From: Paracoccaceae bacterium
Lineage (GTDB): Bacteria; Pseudomonadota; Alphaproteobacteria; Rhodobacterales; Rhodobacteraceae
Assembly: GCA_003512825.1 (NCBI GenBank)
Contig: DOOI01000129.1
Location: 1-10,604, forward strand
DNA length: 10,604 nucleotides
Reading direction: 5' to 3'
How positions within the stretch are numbered: the first letter of the stretch is position 1; each line of letters starts with the position of its first letter. Made by a program: the position numbers and the translations under genes. Of this stretch, positions 1 through 6,494 are shown piece by piece. Below the pieces are notes generated by a model. It ran no database searches and was not told the origin of the DNA. It saw only the letters and a program-made list of their open reading frames with translations.

Positions 1-250
1 CAGCAGCGCCGACGCTGGCTTTGGCGCCTGCGCCCAACCCTTCGGTAACTTTGACGCCCAACTGGATCCGGTTTTCTGCGCGGCTTTGCGCCAGCGCCTG
101 AGCGTCGGTGTTGGCGACGACGAAGTCGCACCCCGTCAGCTCTTTTTGGATCATGTTATTGACCGCGTTTCCCCCAGCTCCGCCGACACCGAAAACGATG
201 ATACGGGGCTTGAGTTCCGACTGTCCGGGCATGGAAAGGTTGAGTGCCAT
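1..250 (-). CDS. ftsZ: Cell division protein FtsZ, N-terminal 83 codons (cut by window edge)
   Basis: FtsZ is the tubulin-like GTPase that polymerises into the cytoplasmic Z ring and recruits the rest of the divisome. Only the N-terminus is present, beginning [20 protein letters not shown]. The first nucleotide-binding loop is visible at residues 21-33 ([13 protein letters not shown]), followed by the NTDAQAL segment at 47-53 and the LGAG loop at about 72-75. The GGGTGTG tubulin signature and the C-terminal tail would lie to the left, outside the window. The ATG at 250-248 is preceded, 8 nt upstream, by an AGGCGG ribosome-binding site (264-259). The gene follows ftsA in the same direction after a 174-bp gap, the usual alphaproteobacterial order. 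Identity is secure. Nothing can be said about the rest of the protein. Confidence 0.97.
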   Translation of the reverse strand, partial: MALNLSMPGQSELKPRIIVFGVGGAGGNAVNNMIQKELTGCDFVVANTDAQALAQSRAENRIQLGVKVTEGLGAGAKASVGAA

Positions 251-272
251 CGCTCTGTCCGCCTGAGTTATG

Positions 273-288
273 CTCCGCATTCGCGGAG
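273..288 (-). promoter_or_regulatory. Stem-loop in the ftsZ leader, just upstream of its ribosome-binding site
   Basis: A perfect 6-bp stem (CTCCGC/GCGGAG) with a 4-nt loop lies 22 bp upstream of the ftsZ start codon. On the minus strand it is preceded by a run of five A. On the plus strand the same element is a hairpin followed by five T, so it looks like a terminator there, but no plus-strand gene ends nearby. The 5' arm contains UCCGC, which could alternatively pair with the GCGGA inside the ftsZ ribosome-binding region (262-258). A regulatory role is inference; the hairpin itself is read directly from the sequence. Confidence 0.4.
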
Positions 289-397
289 GTTTTTATGCCT
301 ATTCTGACGCATTGTTACCTAGACAGCACCGCTTCGTCACGTAAAAAACGCGTGCGACCCACAAAATATGGCCATTTTTATTGTGAAACGCGCGGGA

Positions 398-415
398 TTT
401 CGCCAGTTTCGCCAG
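398..415. repeat. Tandem 9-bp direct repeat just after ftsA
   Basis: Two identical, abutting copies of TTTCGCCAG (plus strand; CTGGCGAAA on the coding strand) lie 9 bp beyond the ftsA stop codon, inside the ftsA-ftsZ gap. Directly repeated half-sites like this can be operator sites. The 9-bp period and sequence do not match the TGGGN repeats of the cell-division regulator MraZ, so no regulator is proposed. Confidence 0.45.
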
Positions 416-424
416 ATATAGCGG

Positions 425-1756
425 TTACCAGTTGTCCTTGAACCATTTCATCGCACGCTTGAGCGAGCGGGCCGGGTAGCGCTCAACCGGAATTTCAAAG
501 TCCCACCATTCGTCTTGCGGGTTCGCGGCGAAGAGGCAAAGCCCGACGGCAGAGGAAAATCCCGGGCCTGTTGCGGCTTGCGGCAATCCGTGGACCCGCA
601 AAGGCCGACCAAGGCGCACTTGGTGCCCCAGAATGCGACTGGCCAGACCATCAAGGCCCGGAATCTGGCTGCCACCGCCAGTCAGAACGATCTGCTGCGA
701 AGGAAGGTGCTCGAATCCTGCAGCATCGAGGCGCGCGCGGACCTCTTCGAGAATTTCTTCCACGCGTGGGCGCATGATGCCAATCAGCTCAGCCCGACTT
801 ACGGTGCGTCTGTCATGCTCCCAATCCCCGGTATCGCCGCCGATTTCGATCATCTCGCGGTCATCCATACCCGTGGCGTAGACGCCACCATAGAATGTCT
901 TGATCCGCTCGGCAGTCGAGGTGGGCACAGACAGGCCCATGGAGATATCGGAGGTCACGTGATCGCCGCCCATGCGAACCGCATCAGCATAGATCATGTG
1001 GCGCTTCATGAAGATCGAAACTCCTGTAGAGCCGCCGCCCAGATCGATGCAGGCAGCCCCCAATTCTTGCTCGTCCTCTACCAGAGTAGATATACCGGAG
1101 AGATAGGCAGACGAGGCCACGCCGGCGAGTTCGAGATCGCAGCGTTTGACACAATGCGCGAGATTTTGAATCGCCGCGCTGTCAACTGTGAGCATATGCA
1201 TATCCGTCGAGAGCTGGTGGCCCATCTGGCCACGCGGATCAACAAGACCAGACCGATGATCGAGCGCGAAATTCACCGGTTGGGCATGCAAAACGTCACG
1301 ACCTTCGCCGAAATCGGGCACATCACAAGATGAAAGCACACGGCTGATATCTTGTTCGGTCACAACATGACCTTCGACATCAACCATGCCTGCAACCCCA
1401 TAGCTGCGCGGTTCGGCACCGGAGAAGCTGGCGATCACATGATCGACCCGAATATTGGCCATTTTTTGAGCCGCTTGGAGAGCTGTGCGAATGGCGCGTT
1501 CGGTTTCTTGCATCGCATGAATTTCGCCAAAGCGCACGCCACGCGACCGGGTGGTCGCGACACCGATCACGCGAAATCCGGTTTGCCCCGCCAGAGACGT
1601 CACGCCTTCGGTGTCTGCGCCCCCTGCCCCGTCAAACCGCAGCACAAGACAGGCAATCTTGGAGGACCCAACGTCCAGAATGGCCACGACACCGCGCTGC
1701 ATGGCGGCAAGCCGCATATTTCGCATGGCTCTTTGGGAGTGATAAAGTTCGATCAT
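425..1756 (-). CDS. ftsA: Cell division protein FtsA
   Basis: FtsA is an actin-fold ATPase that tethers FtsZ filaments to the inner face of the cytoplasmic membrane and helps recruit later divisome proteins. The 443-residue product shows the actin-superfamily motifs in order: phosphate-1 loop AILDVGSSKIACLV (25-38), the SHS2/1C subdomain around 105-190, phosphate-2 loop ACIDLGGGSTGVSIF (235-249) and adenosine motif IVLTGGGSQIPGL (356-368). The C-terminus SLKRAMKWFKDNW is a basic, aromatic-rich amphipathic helix, as expected of the membrane-targeting sequence. The frame is open 42 nt further upstream, to 1798, but the ATG at 1756-1754 overlaps the ftsQ stop as ATGA and gives the family-like start MIELYHSQRAMRNM. 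That start is chosen here. The overlap implies translational coupling to ftsQ. The gene is intact with no odd residues seen. Confidence 0.97.
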   Translation of the reverse strand: MIELYHSQRAMRNMRLAAMQRGVVAILDVGSSKIACLVLRFDGAGGADTEGVTSLAGQTGFRVIGVATTRSRGVRFGEIHAMQETERAIRTALQAAQKMANIRVDHVIASFSGAEPRSYGVAGMVDVEGHVVTEQDISRVLSSCDVPDFGEGRDVLHAQPVNFALDHRSGLVDPRGQMGHQLSTDMHMLTVDSAAIQNLAHCVKRCDLELAGVASSAYLSGISTLVEDEQELGAACIDLGGGSTGVSIFMKRHMIYADAVRMGGDHVTSDISMGLSVPTSTAERIKTFYGGVYATGMDDREMIEIGGDTGDWEHDRRTVSRAELIGIMRPRVEEILEEVRARLDAAGFEHLPSQQIVLTGGGSQIPGLDGLASRILGHQVRLGRPLRVHGLPQAATGPGFSSAVGLCLFAANPQDEWWDFEIPVERYPARSLKRAMKWFKDNW

Positions 1757-2625
1757 CCGCGTCCGGTCCCCAACAATATTTCTCGCACTTTCCACCACTC
1801 ATCCGTTGCAGGTGCGCCCATGCGAACGGTTGGCCGTTGCGATTGGCGGAAATCCACCACTGCAACATCTCGGCCCAATAAATCCTGCGCCTGATCCAGA
1901 GCGATTGCGCGTTCCAAGGCTTGAACCGGCATCTCTTCTGGCAAAAGGATACGCTGACCGCGATCCAGCACCACGTCCCAACGGCGCTCGCCTACGCGCA
2001 CCAAGCCGCGCAGCCGTGTTCCGAGGGGCCCCGCAGCGCGCAGAAGTTGCAGCGCCTGTGGCACAGCCCGCTCTGCCCCCTCTCCTGCAACAAGCGGGAG
2101 ATCGGCATGGTCTTCGCGAAAGAGTGCTGCGCGCACGGCGATGCCGTCTTCGTCGAGCAATTCCAAGCCATCGCGGGTCCGCCAAATGACCACAGGCACC
2201 CGTTCGGTCACGTCGATTTGCAAGATGCCGCCAGAGCGCACCCGCAAGCTTGCGTCGCGCACGGCCGGCAATTCGCGGATGGCGATCTTCATCGCATCAA
2301 GATCGATGTGGAAGGAAGATACGGGCAGATCAAGCGAGAGGACTTCGCGAATGTCGTCAGAGACATCGGTGCTGGCACCGTCAATGGCCATGGCCCCCAG
2401 CATGAATTCTGGTCTTGTTTCAATCTGTTGGCGAATATCTGCAACCTTGTCAGCAATCGCTTCGCGCCGATCTGCGGTGCCAAAGGCCACAAGGGTAACA
2501 AGAACGATGCCTGTCAGTGGCAGACCCACATGCAGAGCACGTCGAAAGAGCGGCGTCAGCATCAAGCGCTGCATCCGATAGCGCAGACGCGAGGGCGCAG
2601 GATCTTGGCGGATCACCGGTTGCAT
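1753..2625 (-). CDS. ftsQ: Cell division protein FtsQ
   Basis: FtsQ (DivIB) is a bitopic membrane protein that links the cytoplasmic ring to the periplasmic septal synthase, through the FtsB/FtsL complex in species where that is studied. The 290-residue product has a basic cytoplasmic N-terminus, one membrane helix at about 30-50 (ALHVGLPLTGIVLVTLVAFG), a POTRA domain at about 75-145, and the conserved segment ERVPVVIWR (141-149) leading into the C-terminal FtsQ/DivIB beta domain. The frame extends 27 nt further up to an alternative start at 2652, but the ATG at 2625 has GGAGG at a 7-nt spacing and gives the shorter N-terminus usual for this group. It overlaps the end of ddl by 13 bp and hands over to ftsA with an ATGA overlap. 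Confidence 0.95.
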   Translation of the reverse strand: MQPVIRQDPAPSRLRYRMQRLMLTPLFRRALHVGLPLTGIVLVTLVAFGTADRREAIADKVADIRQQIETRPEFMLGAMAIDGASTDVSDDIREVLSLDLPVSSFHIDLDAMKIAIRELPAVRDASLRVRSGGILQIDVTERVPVVIWRTRDGLELLDEDGIAVRAALFREDHADLPLVAGEGAERAVPQALQLLRAAGPLGTRLRGLVRVGERRWDVVLDRGQRILLPEEMPVQALERAIALDQAQDLLGRDVAVVDFRQSQRPTVRMGAPATDEWWKVREILLGTGRG

Positions 2626-3530
2626 GAGGCATCCTCCACCATCCAGCGGCACAATTGACCAAAGCCAAGCCCGGTGGCGTGCGCCTGTTCGGGGCTTAGC
2701 GAGGTCGGCGTCATGCCCGGTTGCGTGTTTGTTTCCAGCAAGATCAACCCCGCAAGGCCACGCGCTTCATCCCAGCGAAAGTCGGTGCGGCTCACGCCGC
2801 GACAGCCTAACGCGACATGGGCACGCAAGGCATACTCCATGCAGGCCGCAAAGATCTCTGGGGGGATTTCTGCGGGCACCACATGGCGGGATCCGCCGGT
2901 TTTGTATTTGGCATCATAGTCATACCAACCATCCGTCAAGATATCGGTGACGGTAAGCGCATGATCCCCTACGACTGTCGTGGTCATTTCACGCCCCGGG
3001 GCATAGGCTTCGACCATGACCACATCGGGCATCTCGGCCGAAAGACGCGGGGCATTTTGACCTTCGCGCACGATACTCACACCGACAGAAGAACCCTCGT
3101 TATAGGGCTTGACCACATAAGGGGGGGGAAGCACATGGCCTGCCTCAACAGCCTCACGCGTGGCCAGAACACTTTCCACTATCGGCAAGCCAGCAGCGCG
3201 ATACAGGTCTTTGGTCTTTTGCTTATCCATGGCAAGCGCCGAGGCCAGGACGCCCGAATGCGTGTAAGGAATGCCGAGCCATTCGAGCAGCCCTTGCACA
3301 CATCCATCCTCGCCCCAACGGCCATGGAGCGCATTGAAACAGACGTCTGGGCGAATGTCGGCGAGACGCAAAGCAAGGTCGGGGCCCGCATCGACCTCCA
3401 CCACTTCAAATCCTTCGCCCCTCAGCGCGCGGGCGCATTCACGCCCCGTCACCAGCGACACTTCGCGCTCTGCGGAAGGGCCACCCATTAACACCGCGAC
3501 TTTGAGGGATGTCCTGCTCGACATACCCAC
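2613..3530 (-). CDS. ddl: D-alanine--D-alanine ligase
   Basis: Ddl is a cytoplasmic ATP-grasp ligase that makes D-Ala-D-Ala, the terminal dipeptide of the peptidoglycan stem peptide added later by MurF. The 305-residue product has the expected length. Visible motifs are GGPSAEREVSL (16-26) for the first D-alanine site, HGRWGEDG (69-76), KPYNEGSSVGVSIV (141-154) containing the serine-rich loop, YDAKY (205-209) of the omega loop, and the metal- and ligand-binding segment LETNTQPGMT (265-274). The first codon is GTG at 3530, with AGAGG at a 6-nt spacing. An ATG two codons later (3524) is the alternative but sits 12 nt from that site. A 62-bp gap separates ddl from murB, and its 3' end overlaps ftsQ. 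No defects are seen. Confidence 0.97.
   Translation of the reverse strand: MGMSSRTSLKVAVLMGGPSAEREVSLVTGRECARALRGEGFEVVEVDAGPDLALRLADIRPDVCFNALHGRWGEDGCVQGLLEWLGIPYTHSGVLASALAMDKQKTKDLYRAAGLPIVESVLATREAVEAGHVLPPPYVVKPYNEGSSVGVSIVREGQNAPRLSAEMPDVVMVEAYAPGREMTTTVVGDHALTVTDILTDGWYDYDAKYKTGGSRHVVPAEIPPEIFAACMEYALRAHVALGCRGVSRTDFRWDEARGLAGLILLETNTQPGMTPTSLSPEQAHATGLGFGQLCRWMVEDASCNR
2633..2637 (-). promoter_or_regulatory. Ribosome-binding site that fixes the ftsQ start
   Basis: GGAGG lies 7 nt upstream of the ATG at 2625, inside the last codons of ddl. It favours this start over the in-frame upstream candidate at 2652. Confidence 0.75.
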
Positions 3531-3536
3531 ACTGTG

Positions 3537-3541
3537 CCTCT
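3537..3541 (-). promoter_or_regulatory. Ribosome-binding site favouring the GTG start of ddl
   Basis: AGAGG is 6 nt from the GTG at 3530 but 12 nt from the ATG at 3524. The spacing argues for initiation at GTG. Confidence 0.6.
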
Positions 3542-3592
3542 TGATTGCCGGAGATTGTGCCCGGTCGTATTGTTATATCTAAATCTGCCATT

Positions 3593-4513
3593 TTATGGGG
3601 CCGGTTCACCAACCCTCAATATTTCCCATTCTAGCTCAATACCTGCGGTTTCGTAAACCCTCTTCCGCACCAATTCACCAAGAGATTCAAGGTCGGCCGC
3701 GCTCGCTCCGCCGGTATTGATGAGAAAGTTCGAATGTTTCTCGCTCATTTGTGCGCCCCCAATCTGTTGCCCACGCATGCCAGCGTCATCAATGAGCTTC
3801 CAAGCCTTCAGATCATGGCGATCATCCGCGCGCCCTGTAGAGGAAAACCCAGCCGGGTTACGAAAGGTTGATCCCGCCGAACGGTCTTTGACAGGCTGCG
3901 TTTCATCCCGTTTTTTGATCTGCGCCTCCATGCGATGCTCGAGCTCTGCGGGATCGGCCGGGGCTGCGCGAAAGCGGGCTGAGAGTAGCACGGCCCCTGC
4001 GGGCAGCTCGCTTGAGCGATACGACAGGTGCAAGTCCTCGACGGAAAGCGTTTGAAACTCTCCTTTTCGCGTCAATAGCTTAACGTCAATCAGGTGATCG
4101 GCAACATAACAGCCATAGCATCCCGCATTCATCCGCACGGCCCCGCCAATTGCCCCGGGGATCGTGCGGAGGAAGGTCAGATCACGCCCCGCAGCAGCGG
4201 CTTTTCGCGCGACATGGGCGTCTAGGGCCGCGGCGCCTGCCGTGACAATATCGCCGCTGATGTCGATCGCGTTGAAGCCACGCCCCAAGCGGATCACGAC
4301 ACCGCGCAAACCACCGTCGCGAACGATGAGATTGGAGCCGACACCCATTGGGAAAATCGGGGTGATTTCCGGTAACTCCCTCAAAAAATGAGCCAAATCG
4401 GCCTCATCTTGTGGCTGGAACAGCCAGTCTGCCGGGCCACCCACCCGCAACCAAGTGAGATCGGCCAAAGACCTGCCTTGGGTCAAACTTCCCCGCACCA
4501 TGGGCATTTGCAT
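3593..4513 (-). CDS. murB: UDP-N-acetylenolpyruvoylglucosamine reductase (MurB)
   Basis: MurB is a cytoplasmic FAD- and NADPH-dependent enzyme that reduces UDP-GlcNAc-enolpyruvate to UDP-MurNAc, the substrate of MurC. In the 306-residue product the FAD-binding part contains [13 protein letters not shown] (20-32), GVGSNLIV (57-64) and [17 protein letters not shown] (118-134). The C-terminal domain contains GSTFRNP (214-220), carrying the conserved serine that protonates the enol, and [10 protein letters not shown] (257-266). The length suggests the shorter, type II-like architecture. The ATG at 4513 has GAGGT at a 6-nt spacing. A second candidate five codons up (4528) also has AGAGG, 5 nt away, so the first five residues are uncertain. 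The gene is separated from the upstream genes by a long structured gap and may have its own promoter there, but I cannot point to one. Confidence 0.96.
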   Translation of the reverse strand: MQMPMVRGSLTQGRSLADLTWLRVGGPADWLFQPQDEADLAHFLRELPEITPIFPMGVGSNLIVRDGGLRGVVIRLGRGFNAIDISGDIVTAGAAALDAHVARKAAAAGRDLTFLRTIPGAIGGAVRMNAGCYGCYVADHLIDVKLLTRKGEFQTLSVEDLHLSYRSSELPAGAVLLSARFRAAPADPAELEHRMEAQIKKRDETQPVKDRSAGSTFRNPAGFSSTGRADDRHDLKAWKLIDDAGMRGQQIGGAQMSEKHSNFLINTGGASAADLESLGELVRKRVYETAGIELEWEILRVGEPAP

Positions 4514-4519
4514 TGTAGC

Positions 4520-4524
4520 ACCTC
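4520..4524 (-). promoter_or_regulatory. Ribosome-binding site for murB
   Basis: GAGGT lies 6 nt before the ATG at 4513. A competing AGAGG at 4538-4534 serves the alternative ATG at 4528, so both starts are plausible. Confidence 0.5.
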
Positions 4525-4683
4525 GCATCAATGCCTCTTGGTAACGAAGGCTGCCCATGCTGAAAAGAGCCTAAGGCTGGGATTGCGGGCAAGGACGATC
4601 ATGCCGTGCGGGCCGTTGGGGAATTCTGTTTTTGTTTTCGTGCGTTAACCATTTTTTCCACGATTTCCGAAGCAGCTGATTTA

Positions 4684-4717
4684 CGTATGGGTGGCGTCTG
4701 GCTTGCGTCATGACGTT
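4684..4717 (+). repeat. Dispersed 34-bp repeat, copy 1
   Basis: The copy reads CGTATGGGTGGCGTCTGGC, then TT, then GCGTCATGACGTT. It matches copy 2 (10237-10270) at 32 of 34 positions in the same orientation; only the two bases after the first 19 differ. The 3' half contains the perfect 10-bp palindrome CGTCATGACG. It lies in the gap upstream of murB. Its function is unknown. Confidence 0.85.
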
Positions 4718-4782
4718 TCGCAAATTTTGCCGCATTAACACAGCGCGCGATGGGTGATGCAATGCAAGGTGGGGAGAGGCGT

Positions 4783-4848
4783 AAATCTCTTGCAAGAGAT
4801 TTGGAAAGCCCCTTGCAAGGGGCTTGGCAGTTTCTTGCAAGAAACTGC
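4783..4848. repeat. Array of three perfect palindromes sharing a CTTGCAAG core
   Basis: Three perfect palindromes follow one another: AAATCTCTTGCAAGAGATTT (4783-4802), AAGCCCCTTGCAAGGGGCTT (4806-4825) and CAGTTTCTTGCAAGAAACTG (4828-4847; one more G-C pair makes it 4827-4848). The centres are 23 and 22 bp apart. All share the central 8 bp, while the outer arms differ completely yet stay perfectly self-complementary. As RNA each would form a hairpin of about 8 bp from either strand. On the minus strand the array begins 10 nt after the stop of the 75-codon ORF, so it is in the 3' end of that transcript or the far leader of murB. No T-run follows, so simple intrinsic termination is not supported. 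Confidence 0.9.
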
Positions 4849-4858
4849 GGCGCGCGGG

Positions 4859-5086
4859 TTAGAGGAAGAAGCGCAGCAGCAGGGCGCGCAGCGGGCCTGC
4901 TGCGAGGAGCGTGCCGCCAAGCGCGGCGCCCGCGGTGGCCGCCTCGGCGGGGTTGGATTGGTAGTGCAGCGCAAGCAGAGCAATTGAGGTGAGCACGAAG
5001 GTCCACAAGAGGCGGCGCAGAAGGCGGGTCACGGCGAGGAACGCCGTTAGCACAATCACTGCAACGATCGCCCAGCCGAGGGTCAA
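4859..5086 (-). CDS. Small hypothetical membrane protein between murC and murB
   Basis: This 75-residue ORF is not recognised as a named family. It is strongly hydrophobic: one membrane helix at about 4-19 (GWAIVAVIVLTAFLAV), a basic RLLRR turn (21-25), and a second helix at about 26-41 (LLWTFVLTSIALLALH). A polar linker QSNPAEAATAG and a weaker hydrophobic stretch (about 54-70) lead to the C-terminal LRALLLRFFL. The arrangement suggests a small inner-membrane protein. The proposed start is TTG, 4 nt after the murC stop; no ATG is available in this frame, an in-frame TGA lies just upstream, and no clear ribosome-binding site is seen. Translation would therefore depend on coupling to murC. A GTG at about codon 10 is an alternative. 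Rhodobacteraceae often carry a short membrane-protein gene of unknown function at this place (DUF2484 types), but I cannot confirm that this belongs to that family. Confidence 0.65.
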   Translation of the reverse strand: MTLGWAIVAVIVLTAFLAVTRLLRRLLWTFVLTSIALLALHYQSNPAEAATAGAALGGTLLAAGPLRALLLRFFL

Positions 5087-5090
5087 GGCG

Positions 5091-6494
5091 TCACGCGGTC
5101 AGTTTTTCGGGCAGGCTGTAGGCCCAGCCGGAGATCGTGCCTGCGCCCAAGCAAACCACCATATCCCCGGGGCGCGCTTGTTCTTTGACCAGTCGGGCGA
5201 GGTCATTTTCGTCAAGGATAGCCCGCGCATGGCGATGGCCGTGACGAATAAGCCCTGCAACGAGATCATCTCGGGATGCACCGGCGATTGGTTCTTCACC
5301 TGCGGCGTAGACATCGGCGATGGCGACGACATCTGCCTCGTTAAAGCAGGCGCAAAAATCCTCGAACAGGTTGGAGAGGCGGGTATATCGGTGCGGTTGG
5401 TGCACCGCGATCACCCGGCCTTCGGAGGCTTGGCGCGCCGCTTTGAGCACGGCGGCAATTTCAACCGGGTGATGGCCGTAATCATCGATGATGGTGACGC
5501 CATTTATCTCGGCAACTTTGGTAAAGCGGCGATTTACGCCCCCGAAGTTGGCCAGAGCCGTGCGGATTTCATCGGTTTTCATCCCGAGGTGGCGGGCGAC
5601 GGCCACAGCGGAGAGCGCGTTGGAGACGTTGTGATCACCGGGCATCGGCAGGCTGCAATTTTCGATCACGCGGTCTTCAGTCTGCAAGCGGATGTCAAAA
5701 TGTGCCACGCCCTTTTTATAGCTCAAGTTCACCGCGCGCACGTCGGCCTGTGCATTAAAGCCATAGGTTTTGACGCGACGATCTGTGATGCGACCGACCA
5801 GCGCCTGCACTTCGGGATGATCCGTGCAGCAAACCGCAAGCCCATAGAAGGGGATATTTGAAACAAATTGAGTGAACCCGTCGCGCAGGTTCTCGATGGA
5901 GCCCCAATGCTCCATATGTTCGGGGTCGATATTGGTAACGATGGCCACTGTGGCGGGAAGGCGGTTGAAGGTGCCATCAGATTCGTCGGCCTCTACAACC
6001 ATCCACTCACCCTGCCCCATGCGGGCATTGGAGCCGTAGGCATGGATAATCCCGCCATTCACCACTGTGGGGTCAAACCCGCCAGCATCAAGCAAGGTGG
6101 CGACCATTGTCGTGGTTGTCGTTTTGCCATGCGTACCTGCGATGGCGACGTTGGATTTCATCCGCATCAGTTCTGCCAGCATCTCGGCGCGGCGCACGAT
6201 GGGCAATTTGCGGCGGCGGGCTTCGTCAAGTTCCGGATTGCCGCGTTTGATAGCGGATGAGATCACCACGACAGCTGCGCCTTCGATGTTCTGGGCGCTT
6301 TGACCCTCAAAGATCGTGGCGCCGAGCGCCGCGAGACGGTCGGTGATTTTCGAGGTTTTCGCGTCAGAGCCTTGCACGGTGTAGCCAAGGTTCAACAGGA
6401 CTTCCGCGATGCCAGACATGCCGATGCCGCCAATACCGACAAAATGGAGGGGGCCTACATCCGTAGGCAGTTTCGTGGCGGCTGCGGCGTTCAT
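5091..6494 (-). CDS. murC: UDP-N-acetylmuramate--L-alanine ligase
   Basis: MurC is a cytoplasmic ATP-dependent Mur ligase that adds L-alanine to UDP-MurNAc, the first amino acid of the stem peptide. The 467-residue product has the three Mur domains. The N-terminal UDP-binding domain carries [17 protein letters not shown] (17-33). The central ATPase has the P-loop [12 protein letters not shown] (119-130), EADESDGTF (168-176) and [11 protein letters not shown] (188-198). The C-terminal domain carries [10 protein letters not shown] (337-346) and QPHRYTR (366-372). The ATG at 6494 overlaps the murG stop as ATGA, implying translational coupling. The length is normal and no key motif is missing. 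Confidence 0.98.
   Translation of the reverse strand: MNAAAATKLPTDVGPLHFVGIGGIGMSGIAEVLLNLGYTVQGSDAKTSKITDRLAALGATIFEGQSAQNIEGAAVVVISSAIKRGNPELDEARRRKLPIVRRAEMLAELMRMKSNVAIAGTHGKTTTTTMVATLLDAGGFDPTVVNGGIIHAYGSNARMGQGEWMVVEADESDGTFNRLPATVAIVTNIDPEHMEHWGSIENLRDGFTQFVSNIPFYGLAVCCTDHPEVQALVGRITDRRVKTYGFNAQADVRAVNLSYKKGVAHFDIRLQTEDRVIENCSLPMPGDHNVSNALSAVAVARHLGMKTDEIRTALANFGGVNRRFTKVAEINGVTIIDDYGHHPVEIAAVLKAARQASEGRVIAVHQPHRYTRLSNLFEDFCACFNEADVVAIADVYAAGEEPIAGASRDDLVAGLIRHGHRHARAILDENDLARLVKEQARPGDMVVCLGAGTISGWAYSLPEKLTA

Larger units (their letters stand above)
4514..4858. other. 345-bp non-coding gap between the small ORF and murB
   Basis: No convincing gene is present on either strand. The stretch holds, from right to left, the triple palindrome array (4783-4848), a short odd palindrome GCAAATTTTGC (4720-4730), one copy of the 34-bp repeat (4684-4717), an isolated GTTAAC (4644-4649) and an A/T-rich patch (4621-4660). 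Near murB there is a 24-codon ATG ORF (4602-4528, minus), whose stop overlaps an alternative murB start. It is the largest gap in the minus-strand cluster and splits it into ftsW-murG-murC-ORF and murB-ddl-ftsQ-ftsA-ftsZ blocks. No clear -35/-10 pair or intrinsic terminator with a T-run was recognised. Confidence 0.7.

Noticed and set aside
273..294. Intrinsic terminator on the plus strand
   Set aside because: The hairpin plus T5 fits in form, but no plus-strand gene precedes it. It is reported as an ftsZ leader hairpin instead.
515..1333. 272-codon plus-strand open frame opposite ftsA
   Set aside because: It is antisense to the conserved core of ftsA, with no recognisable motif and low-complexity-like composition.
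2243..2254. 12-bp palindrome CGCAAGCTTGCG
   Set aside because: It lies inside ftsQ coding sequence and encodes ordinary POTRA residues. It lacks the CTTGCAAG core of the array and is probably chance.
3545..3592. Promoter between murB and ddl (TATAAC-like hexamer)
   Set aside because: A -10-like string exists, but no acceptable -35 lies at the right spacing, and the genes appear co-directional and possibly co-transcribed.
4644..4660. CtrA binding site upstream of murB
   Set aside because: Only one TTAACC half-site is present. The second TTAA at the required 7-bp spacing is missing.
4571..4840. Short ORFs on both strands running through the palindrome array
   Set aside because: They start in or cross the palindromes, show no protein-like pattern beyond the repeated core, and are better explained as non-coding structure.
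4989..5861. 290-codon plus-strand open frame opposite the small ORF and murC
   Set aside because: It runs antisense across two genes and the murC motifs explain the open frame. It has no independent start signal.
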